Notes under the pieces: model-generated
What the model was told of the DNA's origin: nothing
The model's database searches: none
The model's input: the letters and a program-made list of their open reading frames with translations, nothing else
Source: Hyphomicrobiales bacterium
GTDB lineage: Bacteria > Pseudomonadota > Alphaproteobacteria > Rhizobiales > Aestuariivirgaceae
NCBI GenBank assembly: GCA_025363755.1
Contig: JANYLQ010000029.1
Location: 248,001 to 312,000, forward strand
Direction of reading: 5' to 3'
Length of the DNA stretch: 64,000 nucleotides
Shown here: positions 53,496-62,140 of the stretch, piece by piece
Position numbering within the stretch: position 1 is the first letter of the stretch
Layout: the number at the start of each line of letters is the position of its first letter
Position numbers and translations under genes: made by a program

Positions 53496-56156
53496 ATGAC
53501 GAAAGCAGTAACCCAATATCTGGCGCAGTTCGGCAAGTTTGGAGCTGAAGGCGCAAAACTCGGCGCTGGCGCTTTGGGCCAGAAGGGCGAAGCTTTGTGT
53601 GAGATGGCAAAGTTGGGTTTGGCTGTTCCTCCGGGATTTGTTTTGACCGTCGAAACTGCAAAGTTGATCGCTGGGGGCCAAGCAACATTTGAGATTAAGC
53701 AGCAGATTGTTTTGGCTTTGGAGCGATTGGCCGAAGAAACGGGTTGTTCGCTGGGTGACTATAAGAATTTGTTGTTGTTGGCCGTGCGGCCTTCTACACC
53801 ACTGGCTCTGCCCGGAACTTTAGAAGCCGTTTTGAACTTAGGGCTCAATGATGAAACGGTAGAGGGTCTTGCAAAATTTTCAGGAGATCCTGGCTTTGCA
53901 CATGAGTGCTATCGCCGCTTCATTCAGAATTATGCACATGTGGTCATGGGTGATGATCCGGCGGCATTTGAAGATTTGCTGAGCCTATTCATTGAAGAAC
54001 GCGGATATGTTTCCGCCACTGAAATAAAAGGCTCTGATGGGCGCGAATTAACAGCAAGGTTTAAATCACAGCTTGAGGCGCACGATAACCAAGTGTTTCC
54101 GCAAGATGTACATGAGCAGCTTTGGCATACCATTGTGGCTTTGGTGCGCGGTTGGAATGGACCGCGGGCAAAGACGCACCGCAAACTGCACGGTGCCAAT
54201 GCTGATGCAGGCTTGGCGATTGTTGTGCAAGCGATGGTGTTTGGAAACCAACCGGAGCTTTCAGGAGCTGGGCATGCCGCTTCGCGTCATCCGCAAACGG
54301 GCGAACTGGTGATGCAGGGCGAATATCTGGCGGATGCGCAGGGGCCGGATTTGATTGCAAGGTTGCGGCATAGTTTGCCTTTGCGTAATGGTGCTACATC
54401 TTTGGAGACTGCAATTCCGGCAGCGTTTCAAGAATTGCGGGCTGGCTTGTTCAAGCTGGAACAATTGCGGCGCGATGCGGTGGAGATCGATTTTACAATC
54501 GCGCAAGGCCAGCTTTGGTTTCTTGATGCTAAGCCTGCACGGCGCACCACTGCGGCGGCGATTAAAATTGTGGCAGATATGGTGCGTCAGAATTTGATGA
54601 CTGAACACGAAGCGCTATTGCGAATCGATCCTCTGTCACTTGATCAATTGCTGCACTCAACGTTAGCGCCAGATACCAAACGTGAGGTTATAGCGGTGGG
54701 GTTACCTGCTTCTCCTGGTGCCGCATCTGGCATGATTATTTTTGATGCCGATGAAGCCCGCGTTTTGGTTGGGCAAGGGTTGCATGTGATATTGGTTCGG
54801 CCTGAAACTTCCCCTGAGGATATAAAGGGCGTGCATGTGGCAGACGGCGTTTTGACCACGCGAGGCGGCATGACATCTCACGCCGCAGTTATTGCGCGCG
54901 GCATGGGCAAACCTTGTGTGGCGGGTGCTTCATCATTAAAAATTGATACTGCGGAGGGAACACTAAAGGGGCCGGGTCTAACTCTCAAAAAGGGTGATCT
55001 GATTACTGTTGATGGCAGCACGGGTCAGGTTTTGAAAGGCGAAGTGGCAGTCGTGAAACCATCACTCTCAGGGGATTTTGCGATGTTCCTGGGATGGGCA
55101 GACAAGGCACGCCGCATGAACGTTCGTACCAATGCCGAAACGCCGCATGATGCAAAGATCGCACGGGATTTTGGCGCAGAGGGCATCGGTTTATCTCGCA
55201 CGGAGCATATGTTCTTTGAAGGTGACCGCATTATCGCGATGCGCGAGATGATTCTGGCCGATAGTGAGCGTGATCGCCGCGCTGCCTTGGCCAAGATTTT
55301 ACCCGTGCTGCGGGTTGATTTTGAAGCGTTGTTTGCAATCATGGCTGGCTTTCCAGTCTGCATTCGTTTGCTTGATCCGCCGCTGCATGAGTTTTTGCCA
55401 TCTGCTTCCGATGATGTGGTCGGCATTGCCAAGGATTTGAAAATTGACCCGGCAGCGCTGCGCCGCCGTGTGGCAGAGCTGCGCGAGCAGAACCCGATGC
55501 TAGGCCATCGTGGTGTTCGCTTATTACTAAGCTATCCTGAAATTACTGACATGCAGGCGCGAGCGATTTTTGAGGCTGCGGCCAATGTGGAACGGCAAAC
55601 CGGAAAAGCACCCATCGCTGAAATTATGGTGCCGTTGGTTTCATCGCGCGCTGAGCTAGATGCGGTGCGCAAGCGGATTGACATGGTGGCGGCAGAAGTG
55701 CGCACAGAAACGGGCCAAGCCATTAACTATCTGGTTGGAACAATGATTGAGTTGCCCCGCGCAGCACTGAGGGCCGAAGACATTGCCAAGGCTGCTGAGT
55801 TTTTCTCCTTTGGCACAAATGATCTGACTCAAACCACTTTTGGCATTAGCCGCGACGACTCGGCTCGGTTTATTGGAGAATACACAGCGCGGGGTATTTT
55901 TCCGCATGATCCGTTTATATCTTTGGATGTTGATGGGGTTGGTGAACTCATCAATTTCGCAGTTGAACGCGGCCGCTTGGGGCGGGCTGGTATCCATCTT
56001 GGAATATGTGGTGAGCATGGCGGCGACCCAGACTCAATCGCGTTTTGTGAAGCTTCCGGGCTTGATTATGTGTCCTGTTCACCCTTCCGCGTGCCCATTG
56101 CTCGACTGGCCGCGGCCCAGGCAACAATAAAAAATTCATTGAAATCAAAACATTAA
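53496..56156 (+). CDS. ppdK: Pyruvate, phosphate dikinase-like protein with a divergent ATP-binding domain
   Basis: 886 residues from ATG 53496, full length. Central domain TTRGGMTSHAAVIARGMG (phospho-His) and the PEP/pyruvate domain (NVRTNAETP, SRTEHMFFE, GTNDLTQTTFG, GICGEHGGDP with catalytic Cys) are textbook. The N-terminal ATP-grasp is not: VRSGA-SMPGMMDT reads VRPST-ALPGTLEA, the nucleotide residues Asp/Glu (DMEF) are swapped to EIDF, and LQTRN is LDAKP. The Lys in GQKGE and the Arg of VRP remain. It may use another donor or be regulatory. The SleB-like gene follows, as in rhizobia. Confidence 0.85.
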   Translation: MTKAVTQYLAQFGKFGAEGAKLGAGALGQKGEALCEMAKLGLAVPPGFVLTVETAKLIAGGQATFEIKQQIVLALERLAEETGCSLGDYKNLLLLAVRPSTPLALPGTLEAVLNLGLNDETVEGLAKFSGDPGFAHECYRRFIQNYAHVVMGDDPAAFEDLLSLFIEERGYVSATEIKGSDGRELTARFKSQLEAHDNQVFPQDVHEQLWHTIVALVRGWNGPRAKTHRKLHGANADAGLAIVVQAMVFGNQPELSGAGHAASRHPQTGELVMQGEYLADAQGPDLIARLRHSLPLRNGATSLETAIPAAFQELRAGLFKLEQLRRDAVEIDFTIAQGQLWFLDAKPARRTTAAAIKIVADMVRQNLMTEHEALLRIDPLSLDQLLHSTLAPDTKREVIAVGLPASPGAASGMIIFDADEARVLVGQGLHVILVRPETSPEDIKGVHVADGVLTTRGGMTSHAAVIARGMGKPCVAGASSLKIDTAEGTLKGPGLTLKKGDLITVDGSTGQVLKGEVAVVKPSLSGDFAMFLGWADKARRMNVRTNAETPHDAKIARDFGAEGIGLSRTEHMFFEGDRIIAMREMILADSERDRRAALAKILPVLRVDFEALFAIMAGFPVCIRLLDPPLHEFLPSASDDVVGIAKDLKIDPAALRRRVAELREQNPMLGHRGVRLLLSYPEITDMQARAIFEAAANVERQTGKAPIAEIMVPLVSSRAELDAVRKRIDMVAAEVRTETGQAINYLVGTMIELPRAALRAEDIAKAAEFFSFGTNDLTQTTFGISRDDSARFIGEYTARGIFPHDPFISLDVDGVGELINFAVERGRLGRAGIHLGICGEHGGDPDSIAFCEASGLDYVSCSPFRVPIARLAAAQATIKNSLKSKH

Positions 56157-56217
56157 CCTAATTGTTAATTTGACGTTTATTAGGCTAAAAAGTGGCTAGT
56201 TTGGGTTGTCGACATGG

Positions 56218-56233
56218 TTAACCTATGCTAAAC
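56218..56233. promoter_or_regulatory. CtrA-like box upstream of the SleB-like hydrolase
   Basis: TTAA, seven bases (CCTATGC), then TAAAC. One mismatch from TTAA-N7-TTAAC. A separate inverted repeat ATTAAC/GTTAAT lies at 56152-56169, just after the PPDK stop. The box is 42-57 bases before the hydrolase start, a plausible promoter position. Confidence 0.45.
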
Positions 56234-56274
56234 GCGATTAGAGTATAGTATCAATCTGGGGTCGAAAGACTCGT

Positions 56275-57261
56275 GTGTGGGCAGGATTCGGTATATTGGA
56301 TCGTAAACAAAGTTTAAAGAAGCGTCGGCGGTTTGAAGATTTCAATTCACTTGAGATCGCGGCGCGTCCGAAATCATCAATTAGCGATTTATTTCCGATG
56401 GCGTTTGCAGGCGTTATGCTGGTAACGGCTTTTGCGTTTGCTGGCCATTATATTGGCCGCAATGCAGATGCCCATAATGCAACCGTTGAAGATATGGTCC
56501 CACTTGTCATGCCAACGTCTGCCTTGGCGACTAAGGGTTCACTTTTGCCTGAAGGTGAAACATTTGCTTTGCTGAATGTAAAGTCGCTTCGCAATCAAAC
56601 TGTTTTGATTGACGGCAAGGGAGATTTAGAAGGGCTCGATGTGGTCGAACCCGTTCCGGTTCCTAAACCTAAGCCCAAGCCTGTAAAAATTGCCAAGATT
56701 GAAAAAGATATCAGGATTCTTCCCGCTTCGATTGATTTGAAGCATCCCGATGAGCCTGCCTCAGCTGTAAAGCGCATGGCTGTGGCGCCGGCAGCACCTG
56801 CTGTTGAGCAGTCATTCAAGCTCGATAATGCAACCAAGCTAAAGGTCGTGGCGCAACGCCGCGTTCGCCTAGCTGAAGAAAATTGTTTAGCCCGCGCGGT
56901 TTATTTTGAATCGCGGTCTGAATCCGATCTCGGGCAATTGGCTGTGGCCAAAGTTATTCTCAACCGGGTGAAATCGCCTGACTATCCAAAGTCAATCTGT
57001 GGTGTGGTTTATCAAGGTTCGGGCACGCGCAATTCATGTCAGTTCTCGTTTGCCTGCGATGGTTTGCCAGATGATGTGAACCAGCCAGGTGCTTGGTCAC
57101 ACGCAAAGTCGATTGCTCAACGCGCTATTGCCGGCGATCCGGCGATTGCGATGATGGGTTCTGCCACCAATTATCATGCTGACTATGTGACGCCACGTTG
57201 GGCAAAAACCATGCGCCGTCTCGCACGCATTGGCCACCACATTTTCTACGCTGGCGGCTAA
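56275..57261 (+). CDS. SleB-type cell wall hydrolase, membrane-anchored
   Basis: 328 residues. A basic cytoplasmic stub (KKRRR near residue 15), one membrane helix (about residues 43-60, FAGVMLVTAFAFAGHYIG) and a Pro/Lys-rich periplasmic linker (VPVPKPKPKPVK) lead to a Hydrolase_2 domain: CLARAVYFESRSESDLGQLAVAKVILNRVKSPDYP (catalytic Glu in FESR), CQFSFACDG and ATNYHADYVTPRW. Such enzymes cut peptidoglycan. Start at GTG 56275; a TTG at 56296 with AGGA nine bases upstream is an equal candidate. A CtrA-like box precedes it. The last four bases overlap the convergent phosphatase gene. Confidence 0.9.
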   Translation: MWAGFGILDRKQSLKKRRRFEDFNSLEIAARPKSSISDLFPMAFAGVMLVTAFAFAGHYIGRNADAHNATVEDMVPLVMPTSALATKGSLLPEGETFALLNVKSLRNQTVLIDGKGDLEGLDVVEPVPVPKPKPKPVKIAKIEKDIRILPASIDLKHPDEPASAVKRMAVAPAAPAVEQSFKLDNATKLKVVAQRRVRLAEENCLARAVYFESRSESDLGQLAVAKVILNRVKSPDYPKSICGVVYQGSGTRNSCQFSFACDGLPDDVNQPGAWSHAKSIAQRAIAGDPAIAMMGSATNYHADYVTPRWAKTMRRLARIGHHIFYAGG

Positions 57262-57755
57262 GGGTTTAAGATAAACGGTTTACCTTCGAAGGCATCTGCA
57301 CCGCGCCCGATTGCCTCCACTGATTTTAACATGCGTCCTTTACGGCCAAGCAGGTGATCGACTTGGGTTGTGATCAACCTATTTGGAGTGGCTGAAGGTG
57401 AGGCCGCGCGCAGTTCTTGCGCTAATGCCATTTCATCATCTTCGGGACGCAGGATGCAAAGAGCTGCAAATGCAGACGCCGTGGAACGACTAATACCGGC
57501 CCAACAGTGAATCAACATTGGTTGTTTCTGATCCCAATTTTCGATGAATGAAATCAGGCGTTTTGCGTCTTGTTCACGCGGCGAGATAAGGCCCGGTGTA
57601 TCATCATTGATGTCGTTGAACGTGAGCCTCAGATGATTGTCGACGCCACTATATCCGGGGTGCGGGGTTTCCGGGCCGAGGATACCAATCACTGATTTTG
57701 CTCCATGCAGATCAATTTGGGATTGGGCGACATGCAGGCCGCAGACGATGATCAT
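57258..57755 (-). CDS. Tyrosine phosphatase-like protein
   Basis: 165 residues. The C-x5-R signature reads HCWAGISRST (Cys, then Arg five residues later), with a general-acid Asp possible in LTFNDINDDTPG. It resembles small dual-specificity or protein-tyrosine phosphatases of bacteria. The start overlaps the stop of the HD gene (ATGA), so it is translated as the last member of the four-gene unit. Confidence 0.85.
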   Translation of the reverse strand: MIIVCGLHVAQSQIDLHGAKSVIGILGPETPHPGYSGVDNHLRLTFNDINDDTPGLISPREQDAKRLISFIENWDQKQPMLIHCWAGISRSTASAFAALCILRPEDDEMALAQELRAASPSATPNRLITTQVDHLLGRKGRMLKSVEAIGRGADAFEGKPFILNP

Positions 57756-58348
57756 GGTGTGAGCCTTTTGAATGCTGATAGGTAAAGCGCTGCTGCATCA
57801 TTTGTCGGCAGCGTTTCAAGCGCGTGGAATTTTCTATCGCCGGAGAGTCCCTTAGGACGGCCGAAGAATTTTTCGGCTTCGGGGATGGAGAACCCTGCCA
57901 GCTGCGTTGCCTCTAAATAAGCCGCCATTTTATCGGCTTGTTTTATAAGGGCTTCAATTTCATCGGTGGCCTTCTGCGGCAGACCAAAGCGGATATGAAT
58001 TGCGGCCATCAAGCGGTGTTCAAAAGCTTTATAGTCTACGCCCAGCGCCGCCTTGAAGGGCGAGATCATATCGCCGATTACATATTCGGGCGCATCATGC
58101 AGAAGTGCCACGAGGCGCAATTGCTTGCTAGGCCTGTCATTGCAATGTGCAAAAATCTGTTCCACCAGCACACAATGTTGCGCCACGGAAAAAGCATGAT
58201 CGCCTTTGGTTTGGCCATTCCAACGCGCCACGCGGGCGAGGCCGTGAGCGATGTCTTCAATTTCAATATCAAGCGGCGACGGATCAAGCAGATCTAACCT
58301 GCGGCCTGAAAGCATGCGTTGCCACGCGCGGGGTGCTGCATCAGCCAT
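57752..58348 (-). CDS. HD domain hydrolase (YfbR-like nucleotidase type)
   Basis: 198 residues. Metal-site motifs: His in GDHAFSVAQHC, the paired LLHDAPEYVIGDM (HD) and Asp in IKQADKMAAYLEA. The layout fits 5'-deoxynucleotidase YfbR-type or phosphohydrolase HD proteins; the substrate is probably a nucleotide. It overlaps neighbours on both sides. Confidence 0.88.
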   Translation of the reverse strand: MADAAPRAWQRMLSGRRLDLLDPSPLDIEIEDIAHGLARVARWNGQTKGDHAFSVAQHCVLVEQIFAHCNDRPSKQLRLVALLHDAPEYVIGDMISPFKAALGVDYKAFEHRLMAAIHIRFGLPQKATDEIEALIKQADKMAAYLEATQLAGFSIPEAEKFFGRPKGLSGDRKFHALETLPTNDAAALYLSAFKRLTP

Positions 58349-58935
58349 TAACGCACCAATTTGTTGACCGCTTCATGGCGGTGGCAATCCACCATGTGGT
58401 CATTGAAAAACCCCGTGGCTTGCATGAAGGCATAAACGATGGTGGGACCGACAAATTTGAAACCCTTTTGTTTGAGGTCTTTTGAAATTTTTTCGGCGAG
58501 AGGCGTTTTTCCCGGCACATCTTTCATGGACTTAAATTTGTTCACCACGGGTTTGCCATCCACAAAATCCCAGAGATATTTCGAGAAATCTTCAATCTTC
58601 AAATAGGCCTGCGCATTGAGGACTGTGCCTTCGATTTTCAAGCGGTTGCGCACGATGCCTGCGTTCATCATCAACGCATCTTTCTTATGGCGATCATAAG
58701 TGATGATTTTTTCCGGCACGAAGTCATCAAAGGCTTCGCGGAAATTTTCGCGTTTGCGCAAAATCGTGATCCAGCTGAGGCCTGCTTGGAAGCCATCTAA
58801 AATCAGTTTTTCAAAAAGTGCGCGGGAGTCATATTCTGGCACGCCCCAATCGGTATCATGATAATGCACATAGAGCGGGTCATTACCACACCAGCTGCAA
58901 CGATGAATTCCGTCTTCGTGTTTCATTGCGGTCAT
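58348..58935 (-). CDS. tag: DNA-3-methyladenine glycosylase I
   Basis: Removes 3-methyladenine from alkylated DNA. 195 residues, the usual size. Signature RCSWCGNDPLYVHYHDTDWGVPEYD near the N-terminus, LILDGFQAGLSWITILRKRENFREAFDDF, and the C-terminal GPTIVYAFMQATGFFNDHMVDCHRH with zinc-ligand Cys/His residues at both ends. It starts in the ygfZ stop (ATGA) and ends in the HD start. Confidence 0.95.
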   Translation of the reverse strand: MTAMKHEDGIHRCSWCGNDPLYVHYHDTDWGVPEYDSRALFEKLILDGFQAGLSWITILRKRENFREAFDDFVPEKIITYDRHKKDALMMNAGIVRNRLKIEGTVLNAQAYLKIEDFSKYLWDFVDGKPVVNKFKSMKDVPGKTPLAEKISKDLKQKGFKFVGPTIVYAFMQATGFFNDHMVDCHRHEAVNKLVR

Positions 58936-59744
58936 TGCACGGCCTCTGGAATAGTGACGTCATATTTGATCCAATCCGGCTTTTGCACTTTCAGTGTGAC
59001 AGCATTTGACAGCAAAGGTGCAGTAGCATCGCCAAGGCGGTCGAGACGGACGAGGGCAAGTGCGTTGGCGCTGGTGGTTGAAAGAATTTCGCCGATTGTT
59101 TTATCGGCGCTCGTGATGGATGTGCCTTTGGTAAGCCCCTGCCCCGTGACAGGCAAAACGCGGCTGCGGGCAGTGCCCCTGTGCTGCATGCGCGAGACAA
59201 CTTCTTGGCCCACATAGCAACCTTTGGTGAAATTGACCCCGCCGAACTGATCGAGATTGGCTTCATGGGGGAATAGGCTGTTGGTACCAATGTCTTGAAC
59301 GCTGTCGGCGAGGCCGAGGGATATGCGCGCGGCGTCATAGCCATCGCCCGCTTTAAACGCACCATTGGCTGCGAAGAATCGGTGGCCCATTTGTGCATTG
59401 CGTGGATCGATAAAGCCTTCATCGCCCACGGCCACTTCGAGATCGTCACGCGCGGTAATCGTCAGTTTGGCGCGGAGTTTGTACATCATCAATTTTTGCA
59501 GAAGCGCTTCACGCTGTTCTAACGCGCAATCAAGCAAGACCTGTTCGCCTGCATTGAACACAAAAATATCATGCAAAATTTTGCCTTGCGGGCTGAGCAA
59601 TGCGCCATAAGCCGCTTGGCCTTGCGCCAGCGTTGCCACATCGCAGGTGAGCAGATTATGCAGGAACGCCAGCGCACCCTCGCCGCTGATGGAGATCACA
59701 GCGCGGTCTGGCCGCAATTGATTTTCAAAAAATTTAGTGGTCAT
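58932..59744 (-). CDS. ygfZ: Folate-binding YgfZ/IBA57-like protein
   Basis: 270 residues. The family motif KGCYVGQEVVSRMQHRGT (K-G-C-Y-x-G-Q-E) is intact. YgfZ-type proteins bind tetrahydrofolate and help assemble or repair iron-sulfur clusters; the fold is that of the GcvT aminomethyltransferase. First gene of a coupled four-gene operon (ygfZ-tag-HD-phosphatase). It is divergent from the dihydroorotase gene, and the 109-base gap contains the palindromic repeat at 59802. Confidence 0.92.
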   Translation of the reverse strand: MTTKFFENQLRPDRAVISISGEGALAFLHNLLTCDVATLAQGQAAYGALLSPQGKILHDIFVFNAGEQVLLDCALEQREALLQKLMMYKLRAKLTITARDDLEVAVGDEGFIDPRNAQMGHRFFAANGAFKAGDGYDAARISLGLADSVQDIGTNSLFPHEANLDQFGGVNFTKGCYVGQEVVSRMQHRGTARSRVLPVTGQGLTKGTSITSADKTIGEILSTTSANALALVRLDRLGDATAPLLSNAVTLKVQKPDWIKYDVTIPEAVQ

Positions 59745-59801
59745 GAGGGTTGTTTAGCATCTAACATCAGTGAATGAAAATCAATCAGCCTAAAATTAAT
59801 A

Positions 59802-59829
59802 CGTCATTCCCGCGAAAGCGGGAATGACG
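59802..59829. repeat. REP-like palindrome, single unit
   Basis: A perfect hairpin: 12-bp arms (CGTCATTCCCGC and its complement) around a GAAA tetraloop. The core is shared with the 32788-32862 composite element. It sits between the divergent ygfZ and dihydroorotase genes, 24 bases before the dihydroorotase ATG, so it may affect expression of both. Confidence 0.75.
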
Positions 59830-59852
59830 ATGCCAAGGAGAATGTGCTCGGA

Positions 59853-61154
59853 ATGAATGTTGATCTTATTCTCAAAAATGGCACCGTTGTTAATCAAGAC
59901 GGAACAACACAGCGTGATATTGCTGTTTTGAATGGTCGGATTGCAGGTTTTGGCGCAAGTTTCAAAGCTGCCGAAACACTTGACTGCCGGAACTTGCACA
60001 TTATGCCCGGCGTGATCGACAGCCAAGTGCATTTCCGCGAGCCTGGCCCCATACATAAGGAAGATTTGGAAACGGGAAGCCGCGCTGCCGTGATGGGTGG
60101 GGTGACGGCGGTTTTTGAAATGCCCAACACCAATCCGACGACGACCACGGCTGCGGTATTGGCCGATAAAGTGTCCCGCGCTCAGCACCGCATGTTTTGT
60201 GATTTCGCGTTTTATGTGGGTGGCACGCGCGAGAATGTAGATGAGATTTCCGCGCTGGAAAGACTGCCGGGTTCGGCTGGCATTAAAGTTTTTATAGGCT
60301 CATCCACGGGCGATTTGCTGGTGGAAGATGATGCGGGATTGGAAGCGATCATTTCCAAACTGTCGCGCCGTGCCGCGTTTCACAGCGAGGATGAATTTCG
60401 ATTGCGTGAGCGCGTGAAATATCAAGTGGCGGGGGATGCGGCCAGCCATCCGATATGGCGCGATGTTGAGGCGGCACGGTTGTGCACGGAGCGCCTCATT
60501 CGGATTGCGCGAAAATATAACAAGTGCATTCACGTGCTGCATATTTCGACTGCGGAAGAATTGCCGTTGTTGGCGGCCGCGCGGGATTTGGCGACGGTTG
60601 AGGTGACCCCGCATCATCTCACTCTTTCGTCGGACGATTATGCACGGCTGGGCACGAAGTTGCAGATGAACCCTCCGGTGCGCGAGGGACGTCACCGCGA
60701 GGCGTTGTGGGCCGCGATTAACTCCGGTTTGGTTGATGTGTTGGGGTCTGACCATGCGCCGCATACGCTGGAGGAAAAAGCCAAACCTTATCCATCTTCG
60801 CCATCGGGCATGACGGGGGTGCAAACTTTGGTGCCAATGATGTTGACCCACGTCAATGCGGGCAAGCTTTCGCTGGAACGCTTGGTTGATCTGACATCAC
60901 ACGGGCCGCAGCGGATTTTCAATATCAAGAACAAGGGCCGCATTGCTGAAGGCTATGATGCGGATTTCACGATTGTGGATTTAAAGCGCAGCGAGACCAT
61001 TGAAAACAAATGGATCGAAAGCCGCTGCGCCTGGACACCTTATGATGGCGTTAAAGTTCAAGGCTGGGTGGTGGGCACTTATGTGCGTGGGCGACCTGCC
61101 ATGTGGCAAGGTGAAATTGTGAATAAAGCTTTTGGAGAGGCTGTGAAATTCTGA
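59853..61154 (+). CDS. pyrC: Dihydroorotase-like cyclic amidohydrolase
   Basis: 433 residues. Amidohydrolase barrel with DHOase-type REPG: VIDSQVHFREPG. Metal residues: Lys145 (GIKVF, carbamylation), His177, His230 and Asp300 (GSDHAPHT). The first histidine of the H-x-H pair is Gln58; only His60 is present. Proteins of this kind are annotated dihydroorotase in alphaproteobacteria, but there is no pyrB or other pyr gene here, so another cyclic amide substrate is possible. AAGGAG lies 12 bases before ATG 59853; an in-frame GTG nine bases earlier is too close to it. Confidence 0.85.
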   Translation: MNVDLILKNGTVVNQDGTTQRDIAVLNGRIAGFGASFKAAETLDCRNLHIMPGVIDSQVHFREPGPIHKEDLETGSRAAVMGGVTAVFEMPNTNPTTTTAAVLADKVSRAQHRMFCDFAFYVGGTRENVDEISALERLPGSAGIKVFIGSSTGDLLVEDDAGLEAIISKLSRRAAFHSEDEFRLRERVKYQVAGDAASHPIWRDVEAARLCTERLIRIARKYNKCIHVLHISTAEELPLLAAARDLATVEVTPHHLTLSSDDYARLGTKLQMNPPVREGRHREALWAAINSGLVDVLGSDHAPHTLEEKAKPYPSSPSGMTGVQTLVPMMLTHVNAGKLSLERLVDLTSHGPQRIFNIKNKGRIAEGYDADFTIVDLKRSETIENKWIESRCAWTPYDGVKVQGWVVGTYVRGRPAMWQGEIVNKAFGEAVKF

Positions 61155-62137
61155 TGGAAAAATTCCGTGCGTTGCTGGTGAGCAAAACTGAAACGAGGCA
61201 GCATGTGGAGATCACGCGGCTGACTGAGGCTGATTTGATGGACGGTGATGTGACGATTGCAGTCTCGCATTCATCAGTGAATTATAAAGATGGTTTGGGG
61301 ATCACGGGCAAGAGCCCAATCTTCCGCAAATACCCGATGATCCCTGGCATTGATTTGGCGGGCGTGGTCACGAAGTCTGTGCATAAGGATTATAAAATTG
61401 GTGATCATGTTGTGCTGGGCGGCTGGGGTGTTGGTGAAGGCCATTATGGTGGCTATGCGCAAGTGGCGCGGGTGAATGGGGATTGGCTTGTGCCATTGCC
61501 AAAGAAATTTAGCGCGGCGGAGGCGATGGCCATTGGTGTGGCGGGCTATACGGCCATGCTGTGTGTGATGGCGCTGGAAGAGCAAGGCGTTAAGCCCGAG
61601 CAAGGCGAGATTTTGGTGACGGGGGCAGCAGGTGGTGTTGGCTCGGTTTCCGTTGCATTGTTGAGCACGCTTGGTTTTAAAGTGGTGGCTTCAACGGGGC
61701 GCATGGAAGAAGAGGCGTTTTTGAAATCGCTGGGGGCGACATCGGTTGTTAATCGAAGCGAATTTAATGGGCCAGTGAAGGCACTGGCGAAAACGCGTTG
61801 GGCAGGTGCTGTTGATAGTGTTGGATCGACGACGCTGGCCAATGTGATTTCGCAAATTATTCCGGAGGGAACGGTTGCGGCGTGTGGCCTGGCTCAAGGC
61901 ATGGATTTGCCCGCTTCTGTTGCGCCATTCATTTTGCGCGGTGTGCGGTTGATTGGAATTAACTCTGTGACCACGCCTAAGCCAAGGCGGATTTTGGCAT
62001 GGGAGCGTCTGGCCCGCGATTTGGATATGACAAAGCTGCATGCGCTGACGACGACGGTAAAGCTCGATGATGTGCCACGAGTAGCCGAGGAAATTGTGGT
62101 GGGCAAAGTGCGTGGGCGAGTTGTGGTGGAGTTGTAA
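61154..62137 (+). CDS. acuI: MDR-family oxidoreductase (YhdH/AcuI, acrylyl-CoA reductase type)
   Basis: 327 residues without zinc-binding cysteines. N-terminal SSVNYKDGLGITGKSPIFRKYPMIPGIDLAGVV and the NADPH loop TGAAGGVGSVSVALL are the YhdH/AcuI signatures; the C-terminal GRVVVEL end also fits. AcuI reduces toxic acrylyl-CoA to propionyl-CoA with NADPH. It overlaps the dihydroorotase stop by one base, so both are co-transcribed. Downstream lies the long inverted repeat before glyS. Confidence 0.9.
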   Translation: MEKFRALLVSKTETRQHVEITRLTEADLMDGDVTIAVSHSSVNYKDGLGITGKSPIFRKYPMIPGIDLAGVVTKSVHKDYKIGDHVVLGGWGVGEGHYGGYAQVARVNGDWLVPLPKKFSAAEAMAIGVAGYTAMLCVMALEEQGVKPEQGEILVTGAAGGVGSVSVALLSTLGFKVVASTGRMEEEAFLKSLGATSVVNRSEFNGPVKALAKTRWAGAVDSVGSTTLANVISQIIPEGTVAACGLAQGMDLPASVAPFILRGVRLIGINSVTTPKPRRILAWERLARDLDMTKLHALTTTVKLDDVPRVAEEIVVGKVRGRVVVEL

Positions 62138-62140
62138 AAA

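Noticed and set aside
59796-60188. 130-codon open frame through the repeat at 59802
   Set aside because: It reads antisense through the dihydroorotase start and the palindrome; no family resemblance.
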